This document shows, one piece after another, positions 49,034 to 59,970 of a DNA stretch of 64,000 nt (the stretch's first letter is position 1; the number at the start of each line of letters is the position of its first letter). The stretch is from NCBI GenBank assembly GCA_000708835.1, contig DF236957.1, positions 62,001 to 126,000 on the forward strand. Reading direction: 5' to 3'. Both the position numbers and the translations under genes were made by a program. The notes under the pieces are model-generated. The model had not been told where the DNA came from. It searched no databases and saw only the letters and a program-made list of their open reading frames with translations. This DNA is from Klebsormidium nitens. Taxonomy: Eukaryota > Streptophyta > Klebsormidiophyceae > Klebsormidiales > Klebsormidiaceae.

Positions 49034-52000
49034 GTGACTTTTACCCAAAACGACAATCTGCAGGGCTTAAGCATGCCTTTGCCAGCATCGCCGTGGATTG
49101 TCAGTTGTGGTGGTGACACAATCAAGTTATGGGACCTGGAGAAGAACTTTTGGACTGTTGGCGCAGACGGCTGCCATGCAGCCACAGTGTCTTACTCCCC
49201 AAAAGTTGGGAGTGCGGTTCTGTGCGCCAGATGGAATCACACAAGTAAGTTGCGAGACCTTCTGGCCTTTGAGCACAACGAAGGCTGTTATTTCAGGCAC
49301 CAGAGCTATTCTCCTTGGCCTTTTCGAATCATCTGTATACAATGCATTTTATTTGTAAGCTGGGAGCTGAACATTCACCAACTGCTGCTCCCAAACCCTA
49401 ATTTTCAACCTCTGCGTCTTTCCACTGGTCACAGGGCAGAGTGTAGGCGAGCAATCCAGCTCAAGGATGTTTGAGAAAGCATTTGGTGAGTTTGACTACA
49501 TGTCTCTTGCTCGTTTTCTAATTGCCAAACACTCCAACATATTTTGAGTAAACAATTGCCACTGAATGTTCTTCCAATGTATGCATTTCTGAATTGTTTC
49601 AAGTACTTTCTGATCTTATCCTCTCAGACTATGTTGTGGCAAGCGCGGGCGAAGACCCCTGTATTACCATGTGGACATCTCAAGGCCAGCGGTTGGGGTC
49701 GATCCCAGACGGACCGGTGGAGAAGTCGGAGGTATGTCTAGTGCGCGTGGTTCAGTCATCTGGCTGATCAGACTCAATGCAGCTCTGCTGCGATGTGCTG
49801 CAGGAAAGTATATCCCCAGGAGCTCTGTGGTACTGGATCTTCTCAGCAAAAGCGGTGGTATGTTTGGGGCTAAGGATCGTGCAGCGATCTATTTTGGTGA
49901 CAAGCGATATATGAATGTTTGCTAGCTTTTAGAGTACCAAACGGCAATATCTCCAAAGCGGCAGGGCCGCAAATTCTTCATTGTGCGGAGCCTGAGTTTT
50001 ACTCTTGCTTTGGAGAAGCTTTTTCATGATTAATTGCACAAGGGGCTGGCTGTTTGTCCTCAGAGCGCAGTGTACTGTCAGCTTACCAGTGAGGAAGGCG
50101 TTTGATTAGCTTCTTACATTACTCCAGAGCAAAACGAGCAGTTCAAAGTGGAATCAGATTGAGACCTTTTGGAAAGCCACGTAATGCGCAGTACAAAGTT
50201 CAATCAACTACAATAGATCCGGATTGGTGCAATTATAGGCTGTTTGGGGAGGCACAATGCAATCTCTTCCGTCACAGCCAAGAGCTCCGTAACGAGTCGC
50301 TTCATTGTGCCGCAGCTCTGCCCCTCTTTCTAAGCTTTCAGGTCTTGGAAACATTTGAACGGGTGCTGAACAGCTGCTTCATGCCAGCTTGTTGGCCAGT
50401 CAATATTACCTCCTGCTATTCGGCTTTCAGGCTTAAAAACTGCACACAAGTTGACCAGTAATGGAATGAGGCAGACACAGGAACAGATACTCTGCTAAGG
50501 TTTTGGATTACCCTGTGCTTTAAAAATTGGACGGCTAAGATTGCGGCTAGGATTTGACCCTTCCTTCTGTGAGAGAGGCTTGACTTCTTGAGTCTGATAA
50601 GGTGTTTAAAAGATACAACAACGGCTTATAAATTGACCACTGGCGTCGAAGACCAATCGTTCTACATTTATCAGCAGTTCTAAATAAGAGGGCTATAAGT
50701 ACCTGCACTTTGAGAAGATGGGAATCATATCAAACTCTTCATTGGCAACTTCGAGGAGAACTACTGCGCTGTGCTTCTGCCAGGGTTCAGCACATCCTGT
50801 TATCAAAGGACACCTCCACTTTCTCACGGCTCCGAAGTCCACAGAAAGCGCGCTTGAACACACTTCAATGAAGTTTGTCTACGACGGGCTAGGAGGGGTA
50901 AACAGGCTCTTAAGGACATTTGGTCCAGACGCTACTGGGGAAGACGCTACAGGCTTCGTGATGGAAAATACTCATCTGGAAACGTCTCGTTTGCTCAGGA
51001 GAACATGCACGCACCGTGCTTCAGCCAAGTAGTGTACCGCCAAGGGGATTTACCAACTTTTGGTGTGAATAGTGACTGTCATTCGGGTTCGTATTTCATC
51101 CTTAGTTTACCTGCAGGTTAAGGTCTTTTAGTTAGCAACATCCCTCGAATCATCGTTCAAAAATTTCACGCTAGCCCCGAAATATTTTCGAGTACATTCC
51201 TTGGCGCACCGGATGACAAGAGCCACAGCTCAGTCGCAGGAATCCAATCGACATCCCATAGGCTTCCTCATACGATATACTCAACTGTGAACGTCTCCTC
51301 TATTCAGGAGAAGATGCACGCGCTCTGCTTCAGCCGGCGCTCGCGCATGATGATTACCGCAGGGAGCGGCCCCGTGATCCGCGTCTGGGACATGAAACGC
51401 CGCGTGTGCACGCAGAAGCTCTCCGGCCACACCGGCACCGTCACGGCCGTTGCCATGAACGCAAAGGACGAGCAGCTGGCGTCTGTGAGCGATAAGGGGA
51501 CGCTGTGCCTGCATAACCTGAACTCGGGGGCGCGCGTGGCGCAGCTGAAAGATCCGGAGGGGCAGGTGCATCCTTCAATCACTTTGGTGTGGTGTGCTAC
51601 TTTATGCAGCCTTCCCTCTCTTGCCTTGGCCGACGTGACAAGGCGAACATCTTGGAGGGTCGTTGAAGTCCGACAGTGAACGGTGGTGGAAAAGTCACTG
51701 TACCAGTAGAACGAGGCACAGTGAGGTTTATCGAAGCTTAGTACAATCTCTTCAAAGTCTATCTAGTCCTGTTTGTCAAGTAATTTTGGTTCCCCTTCTG
51801 TCTTGGGGTCCTTTATTGCCTCTAACTCCAACGTCCCTTCTTCGCGCTGCGAACATGCCGGTGCAGAACAAGGTCCTCCTGGAGTAAGAAACGGCTGACA
51901 TACTGCTTAAAAACCTCCTAAAACCGCCCCCCATTGATACTGTTGTTAGGAGTCAAGTTTCGAATCCTCCTCTGCCTGTAACCCGAGAAGTTGTATCATC

Positions 52001-55000
52001 GTATTTTGGGTCCAACCCTGATCACTTCCTTTCGGGTCGATCCTTCTTCAATTCTTTGGAAGAGGCAGTCACCCGAAGCCTCTGAGATTGCGCTCTCACG
52101 CTTTTCCAGCTCTCGCAGGCGCTCCAGGCCGTCGAATACTCGCCCCACGCGAAACACCTTTTGGCGACGGCGGGAGACGGGGGCGCTGTCCACCTCTGGA
52201 ATGCAACGTCCCGCAAAGTCGAGCGGTCCTGGAAACGGGCGCACGCAGCGCCTGTAATGGGGCTCTGTTTCTCGCCGACGGATCCCAAGGCAAGTCGCGA
52301 ATGGAGACTAGTCTGCAATTCGTTCGAGCAAAATGGCTCGTCGGACGACGAAGGAAAGGGGAGGGATGTGAAAATGTGGCTCTTGCTTAAGGAGGGGAAA
52401 AGACAAGAGTCCATGTCGTGATGCGAGTGCACTTATTTAAGTTTATGCAGTTTTGAGTTCTGGAAAAATAGACCAGTAGTGAAGCATGGGCTTATATTTT
52501 TGGTTTCGAGTCGGTTGATTTCTACTTCTTTCAGGCGTAAGTCTGACCAAATGGCGTCAGCAGTCTTGGGCAAGAAACATTTTCCAGGAAGAAGAAGCGG
52601 GGATCTTGCAATCCGGCCGCTTCGAGCTTTTTCATACTGCTTCTCGCGTGGACCGCTTCCTCCATGCTCTTCCGTCTCGTGTCCGACTTGCTCGCTTCCA
52701 ATTTGATCCTCGAAATTGTCACTACAAGATTGTTCCACCCAATCAAAGAGCTCCAGACTTTGTTTTACGAAGGTACAGAAGAACCGATACCAGTCCCGCT
52801 CAGGTGCTGCTGGTGACAGTCAGGCTTAACCAGCGCCTCATAGTCACAAAAGGCTGGCGTTGTAAACAATCACTGACTTTGATTATGTTTCCTCTCATGA
52901 CACCCTCGTTCGACACGTCTTTCTCACAAATTGTGGAACATCTGAAAGAAATGAGACTGAAAGCGGAGCAAAACGCAGCATGCGGATTACCAGGTGACCA
53001 AACCGCAGAATTCGAAAGAAAATCTACTCTCGTTTGCTGCAGGTTCTGGTGACTGTCGGTCTCGACAAGCGCCTAGTGATCATCGACCCCACCTCCAGCG
53101 CTCCCCCGTTCCGCGTCTCTGCCGAGGTGCCCCTCTCGTGCGCGCACTTCAAAGACGACGGCGTGACGGTGGCAGTGGGCACAACGGACGGGCGGATCCT
53201 CTTTTACGACGTCCGGGTCCGGGTCTGGAAGACGCAACAGACGTTGCAAGCGTTCAAAAAATCAGTGGTAAGGTTGTTCACTCCGGACATCCCCAGCTTT
53301 TATGAAAGAATACGTTTTCGGATGTGGTCGAATTGGGGAAAAGTTTAGCAACAGCACAGGTGCGTTTCGGATTTAACCGTCGTCGCTCCAGCACAAAACA
53401 GCCACACATTTCGCCAAGTACTTACACGCTTGCTACGTGCTAGATTAGGCATTAGGGTGCAAGTTGACCGAAAGGGCCGAGCGTCTGAAAACGCCAGCGT
53501 GGCAGATTGTGACATACTTTCAAAGCCTTTTCTTCAACAATCGGTACTGACTTTCGCGAAGGTCTGGATCGGTGCGAGCTACCACGCTGGGACCACGCGA
53601 AGTTTTGTCTTGCTTAGGCGGTACCCACTTTCTGCTCAACCCGCACCATTCTGTTTCTGCAACGTGCGGCCAAACATTACCGAAGCCGGGTTGATCGTCC
53701 TCTCTTTCAGCAACCCCTCAAGGAGCACTCAACGAGGAGCATGACTCAGTTCTTGCATAGTTTGTGACCACTTCAATTTGTTATGTATCACCCCAACATG
53801 GTTCAGGCCTTGTTTAAGCAACTGTTACCTTCGACTTGGTATTGACAATGATCAAGAGCCTCTCACGAACCAGGACCGCCATTTGGTTGTGGCACTCGTC
53901 TGCCCGACCTTCCGCAAGCAGCGAGTAAAAGATGCATCAGAACTTGCCTCTTCCCGTTAGAACAATGCTTAACATTCGAGATCCAGCTTCTGACGCCTCT
54001 CCTAGATGTAAGCACTGCTACAACTCTGCTTTCTTGAGACACGTATCGCCGCTTCAAACCTATTATTAGGCATGTTACTGACTATTAAAAGTTCCATTGC
54101 AGCAAGTCACGTGCGTCCAGTGGCAGAGTTCCCTGCACGCCGACGAAAGCGACGCCGAGCACGCCGAGCCCGCCGCCCCAACGGTCGAAGTCAACTTCCA
54201 GCCCGAAATCGACCTCCGATCCGTTCCCGCCAACTTGAGGGGCACCGACAAGGTCATGGCCAGCTTAGGCTCGGCCCTATTCTCACCGAGGGACAAAGCC
54301 AATGACCTGCACGGTGTGAATGGAGGCCTGCACACGCCAGCGCGTGGCGGGGGGGAAAGGATCCCCAGCGAGATGGACGTTTTCTCCCCCCTCGTAGAGG
54401 TGCAGCCGATCACGCCGTACGTTCCGAAGCACTGGGAGGGCGAAAAGAGCGGTGCTGAATCGTTGCGGGGGGGCGAGAGAGACGGCGGTCTCAATGCCCG
54501 TCTACCAGGCAGCAGGCTGAGCTTCACAGAGGTGGCAAACCGCCCGGTTGACGGGCCAACGAGATCGGGGGAAAGTTCCCCGGGAGCTCGTATGCCTGGT
54601 AAAGACTTCGAAAGCCGCCTGGGGGGTCTAGAAGCGCGCCTGGGGGAGCCCCCCTCGGCGCAGTTGTCGAGCGTGAGCGACCTGCGGCAGGAGGCCAAGC
54701 GAAAGCTTCAGGCGTCCATCTCGGCGAAAGCCGGTGGCGGCGCGAGACCTTTCGTAAGTGCCCGGGAGGAAGAACCGGGCACCTCAGCTCAGTCGTCCGC
54801 ATACACAAGAAGACCCAGCACAGGCGGCTCGAGATCCGGCCCGTTTGACCGAGACCCGCAACAGGACCCCCTGCATAACCCGCCACTAACCACTCGAAAC
54901 CCGTCCCTTGACCAGCTGATGTCAACAACCGGGCTGCCCCCCCGGTACTCACACCTCCCAACGTCGCTCGAAGCTACCCCCGCAGACAGAGCTTTCGGCG

Positions 55001-57441
55001 CACCCCCCAAGCCCGGGACTTTCACCTCCACCATGTACGCATCCGCACGCCTCCTGGCCGATTCTCGAAACACCCCCCCTCCGGAAGCCCCCACCGCACC
55101 CCCCCAAAACGAGAGCCTCTCGTTTGGCAGCCCGGTCGCACCCTCCGACGCCCACAGGTCCCTTCCCCGGTATGACGTCACCCCCTCGATGATCGCTAGC
55201 CCCGCACAGTCGTATGATAGCACCGCGCGCCCGCTGACGTCATCCGCTGTACTGTCTGGCCGGGATACCATCTCCCCGGACTGGCTCTCATCGAGATCCA
55301 CGCCCGACGTGCGGAAAGCGGAAGCTGCCGCCGCACCAAATGCACACGTGTCGATGCGCCCAGACGCCCCTTTTTCGGCCGCCGCTGCCAGCGCTGCCCC
55401 TAGCGTCTCTGAAACAGAAAGCAGCTCCGGCCGGCAGAGCTTCCCGCAGACACGAAGACCGAGTTCTACAGACCCGCCGCGAGCCTCAGAACCCCGGGGA
55501 GGCTTTGCGCATCAAGACGGATTTTCACACCAGCGCGAGAACGGGAGTCCTGGGAGTCGGCGGGTGTCCGACGGATCTCTGGGAGCGGACAGAGGAACGG
55601 GAATCGGACGGAAGCAGGAGTTTGGACAGGGGAAGGACGTCCGATGGCACGAGAACGCGATCGTCGGAGTGGATGCCGACAGCAGGCCGCCGTCGGAGCC
55701 GCAAAGCGTAAGTTTTGGCGTCTGTCCAATTCTTCAAGGGTCTGCTTCTAGCGCCTGTTTTGAGATTGTTGCAAAACGGAGTTCTGTTGGGAGTCGAGAT
55801 CGTCAAGTACGTATTCAATGCGCTGATCGGTTCATGCTCGGTGTTGCAAATCAACACTTGATGCACACGGAAGGTAGATCTCTTTGTTTGATTCATTACC
55901 TGCTGTTCCGCTTATCTTTTGTGGAGCTTGCGAAACCAAAGTTTATACACTGATCAATGTTTCTTAAAGGCTACTTCTGTCCAATTGAGTACAGACGACG
56001 TAGGAGATCCGAGCCGATTTAAACGAGCGGGAAGCAGCGACTTGCCAGGATTGCAGTCTCCCGTTTCTTATCATAACAGCCCCCCTATGACACGTCAACT
56101 TGACCAGTCCATCAGCAAATGTTTTGAGCCAAGTTTTCTGTCTTCCGCGAGTTCCCCCCCTCCTCACCGCTTCAGTCCCCCGGCAATTACACTATCAGTC
56201 AGTCAGCCCTTGACTGAGCGGATGGACGTCCAATCTTCCACAGGTGGCCCCCACGCCGCACGCACAGCCGTTCTCGCTCCAGCTGGTGCAGCGCGCGCTG
56301 GAGGACAGCCTGGCGCCGCTGCAGCGCGCGTTCCATCAGGACGTGCACAACCTGCACCTCGAGCTGCTGCGGCAGTTCCACATACAGCAGGTCAGCACGG
56401 CTTTTTAAAATCTGGGTTGTGAAGTCGTCATGATGGCGTTTCCGAAGCCTTTGGGTCAAGGGTTTGGTTGGTTAGAGCGCACGTCCCACCAGGACGTCCA
56501 CAACCTGCACCTCGAGCTGCTGCGGCAGTTCCACATACAGCAGGTCAGCACCACTTTCGTAGTTGACAGACTTTTGAGCAATTTTGCGGCCCTAATTTGA
56601 CCGATGTCGGAAACAGGGATTAGCGTTTGCGGTTAAAGCGTGACTTCCCTCCAGAGGCTTGCACAACGTGCACCTTGAGTTCCACATATAGCAGGTCAGC
56701 ACCTTTTGAGAAACCAGGGTTTTATAGTGTCGATATTTAGGAGTGTAGAACTTGGAGGGTTTGATTTCTGGATGGAAACGTGCCTTCTCTCCAGGGACAT
56801 GCAAGACCTTGAGCGCGGCTGCTGCGGCAGTTCCTATACAGCACCGCTTTCAAATCCTAGGTTTTCAAAGAATTTCGAGCTTAAAAGCAGGGTTTTAGGG
56901 GTTCCGGATTACGGCTTTCATTGAAGCGCGCGTTCCACCGGATTCCACATACAGCAGAATCAGCACCTCTATCAGGATCATAGGGTGTTGACAGATGAAG
57001 AAAGTGTAGTTTGTGTGGTTTGAGCGGAGGGGGATGCGGGGTTCGATTGCCCGAGGAATCGGGGCAGCCGAAAGCAACGAATCGTACGTTATCACGTGAA
57101 GCGTTACAACAGCTGCAGAAGATGTAATGCATGAACACGAAAAGTGCTGCATACGATTCAGCCTGCCTCCCTTCGCCCGACTTCTCTCGGATATTCATTC
57201 AAGCGCTTAACACCATTCCACCTTGGCCAGACAATCAGGATTCTTAGTACAGCTCTCTTGAGCTCTTCGACCATCTTTCTTGGCCTGATACAATGAATCA
57301 TACGAGTAAGAGTTTCGACTTGTCTCGCTGCAGGGAGAGACGCAAGCACTTGTTGCGTCCATTCTAGAGCGGCAAGCGGCGCTGGAAGAAGAAGTGAAGG
57401 CCTTGAGGAAGGAGAACCAGCAACTCAAACACTTCTTTTGA
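49034..57441 (+). CDS. NEDD1: NEDD1, WD40 microtubule-nucleation factor
   Basis: Eight exons: 49034-49244, 49628-49731, 51308-51565, 52119-52289, 53043-53267, 54103-55707, 56244-56390, 57334-57441. They give 942 aa, or 929 aa if the ATG at 49073 (MPLPASPWIVSCGGD) is used, which fits plant relatives better. Exons 1-6 start encode a WD40 propeller (SCGGDTIKLWD, VIRVWDMKRR, AVHLWNATSR). Exon 6 is a long disordered linker holding the plant NEDD1 motif DVFSPLVEVQPITP near residue 414. The last two exons form the C-terminal helix (VQRALEDSLAPLQRAFHQDV; LRKENQQLKHFF), which in NEDD1 binds the gamma-tubulin complex. Exon 4 ends in a GC donor (aag then gcaagt). Exons 3, 5 and 7 have decayed copies in the neighbouring introns. 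Confidence 0.95.
50756..51030 (+). pseudogene. Two decayed copies of NEDD1 exon 3 start
   Basis: Exon 3 starts at 51308 (cag then gagaagatgcacgcgctctg). Copies start at 50999 (cag then gagaacatgcacgcaccgtg) and, weaker, at 50756 (gag then gagaactactgcgctgtgc). Likeness lasts about 30 bp in each. Confidence 0.75.
52804..52848 (+). pseudogene. Decayed copy of NEDD1 exon 5 start
   Basis: The true exon starts at 53043 (cag then gttctggtgactgtcggtct). A copy with its AG lies 239 bp upstream (cag then gtgctgctggtgacagtcag), still reading VTVRLNQRLIV against VTVGLDKRLVI. Confidence 0.8.
56476..56957 (+). pseudogene. Four decayed copies of NEDD1 exon 7 end with donor
   Basis: The exon ends at 56390 (ttccacatacagcag then gtcagc). 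Copies end at 56543 (near-identical, donor intact), 56694, about 56840 and 56957, with growing decay. Spacing is 153, 151, about 146 and about 117 bp. Here the donor side of the exon is duplicated, not the acceptor side. Confidence 0.93.
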
Positions 57442-59970
57442 GACTTAACGGTTTGATCTGAGTTGTACATGTGTTGATACGATAAGGGCATTGTCGAACA
57501 GACCTTGATGGCTCCCAGTGATGAAGCTATACCTCTACCGAACGTTCATTCTCAGTTCCAACCAGAGTTCTTGCTGCCAGTAATTTGAACCGTCTCGTGA
57601 CTCCTTTTACCCGCTACGTTCTACACATCTGAGTTTACTTTTGAAATACCTTTACTGTTAAAGTGACCATGTGCACATACAACTTTGCTAAATCAGGCGT
57701 ATATGCAGTGTGCACTCCCGCCTATGTCATGGCATCAGTCAAGTGCATGAGACTATATTATGCACTAGTGTACGGTTAAAGCTTCAGGGCGGGAGGCTTA
57801 AGATCAAGACTTCAATATAGCCCCGGCCTAGTATAAAGAAAAGTATTCAGGCCGGGGTGAAAGCACAGCTAATTGCAGCTTCAGTGTCATTTGTCGGTCC
57901 CGGTCCGCAACATACATACCGTACTAACTTTAAAGAGAATGGCCACCTTACTCGGGTTTAATGCCAAGTTAAGGTGTCGGGTCACTTGGCTAACCAGCTC
58001 CGATTTTTGGCCCATGAAAGTGTCAAACTAATGTGGGGTCCATTTGTGAGCTCAAACTGACACTTCTTTCTGGGGTTTCAGGATGAACCTTTGTGGGTTA
58101 GGGGAGACCGGCCGACAGGAGTTCTGATTAGCGTAGCCAAGAACGGTACTTCAATGCCGTTGGATTGGAAGCTGGACGGTGTCGATCTTTTGAATCTTCG
58201 ATCTAGGGTGGGGTGCGCTTTGATTAAAGTGACTTCGTGGTCAACGAAGTCAATGGTAAAGGGTTTCAACCAATCAGGGAACGAATAAAATGTGTCATTA
58301 CCGGGCGTACTCGAGATGATAATAAGGTGTCAAATAAGATCAGCACTTTTGATCTGCAAATTCAGATTAATTTCGATCGACACATGCAACCATCCTCAAC
58401 CATCGTATCGCGATCTGTCGTATCAGCAGCCTGGCTGCCAAGAAGTTTTCGGATCAATTAATCATTAAGCAAATTGGGGTTTTAGCCTTTTCAGAGCGCG
58501 TGTTGACTGGAACAATCTCTCTGACATAGTGCAAGCTTCTCAGAACATTTTCTATTCCGACTTGCGTTAAGGAAAAACAATTAATAAATGCTGATCTTAA
58601 AAGTTGGTACGGTACCTACGCGAATCGATCATCATGTGTCCCTGGCATGTGTGACGCGCATATACAATGATGATCGGATACCAGAACGTACGGGTGAGAT
58701 GGAATTGCGGGCCGGGCAAATATATATGCATATCATGCAGCCCGATCTCAATCTCCTGAGGTTCATAAGTAAGACTTCGAATCTCACCATTGGCATCATG
58801 TGATTGATCGCCGTGAGTGACTTGGACGTGGCATTTCATTCTTGTCATGTATGCGCAGATGCGGTCATGGATTATTGTTACGTGAGGCGGCCTTTAGGGC
58901 CCGGGCCCGGGGCGGCAGGCCCCCGGCCCCAGATCTATAAACTTGAAAGGTCAAATACAGGGCGAATAGTAGGTACACCAGGCATCAGATCGTTTGTGCA
59001 ATCAACTGAGCTTTCAAAGAGCGTAGCGCTGCGCTTCATTTTCCAATTTCAATCTGCATTTTTCCGCAATCACATGCACTGAGACCAACAGGCGGAACAT
59101 GCCAGGACGCATATCTCATACCGAAAGGGGATTTATCAGAGAAGCGATATCACAAACCAAAAATACGTGATCATGCGGAAAATGATAAAAACATTGCACC
59201 AAATGAGCGGAAGCCGCGAGAAACTTCGAAATTCTGTAATCAATGACCGTTCAGACTCGGAGCAGCTCGTGTTGGAAGTTCGACGTACAGTAACTGAAGC
59301 TAACTGCTCTTGATTGCAGCTCGCAAGCTGTTGGTTTTGGACCCGGCCAAGAGCTATCTAAGGGGCTCGCAACGCTACTGTCCACCTGACGATTCCCCTA
59401 ACAATCCACTATTCGAATATTAATGATACACTCCCCCAACCGGGGCTGAAGCATTCAACCCAATTTTGCTTCTCATTCTGACTGTCGTATTGCAGTCAAT
59501 CTAAACTCCGACGAATCTGCTTGCTTGACTAGGCTTTCCAGTCCAGATACTATGGTTCAAGCTCAGATGCTTCCCTTCGGAACGTCAATGAAACTAACGC
59601 GGGCAATCTCGGAAAGGCTCATCTAACCCTTTTCAGGCCTTCTCCACATAGCCAACTTCTGCAAAAGTAAAGCACTCGAGCAGTGAGCCAGAGAAGACGA
59701 GGGGGTCCTTTGATAACAACAGCAGAACATGCGCACAAGAAAACCAAGCGCGGTCCAATCGCGAGTCACCGAAAGCTGACGTAAGAGATTCTCTCCAACG
59801 AGGGAGGCTGAGGAGCCAAACGAAGCGAACGAAATCTTGCAAACGGAGACCGAGTGCGACGGAAGCGGGTTCTGTGTAGTTGTCGTAGCGCTAAGTCATT
59901 AGCCATAAGAATCCTTTGATTGACCGGAAAAGTACGGGCGGAATTGGAATGATTACTCGAAGTAATGGAG
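57442..59970. other. Intergenic, convergent 3' ends, no gene seen
   Basis: This lies between the NEDD1 stop and the FTR1 stop. It holds a 9-bp inverted repeat (listed separately) and a very GC-rich patch near 58890-58930. No supported gene. Confidence 0.55.
57821..57857. repeat. 9-bp inverted repeat, 19-nt loop
   Basis: ccccggcct at 57821-57829 is the reverse complement of aggccgggg at 57849-57857. It lies in the convergent intergenic region, 380 bp after the NEDD1 stop. Confidence 0.7.

Noticed and set aside
55919..56422. 167-codon frame as an extra NEDD1 exon
   Set aside because: Its last part is the wrong frame of exon 7, and exon 6 to exon 7 already join in phase 0; the first part lacks a supported acceptor.
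56476..56957. Echo array as a transposon or dispersed repeat
   Set aside because: Every unit matches only its own adjoining exon and intron; no terminal repeats or shared sequence link the arrays of different genes.
57030..57060. tRNA-like ggttcgattgcccg word
   Set aside because: No cloverleaf arms could be paired around it.
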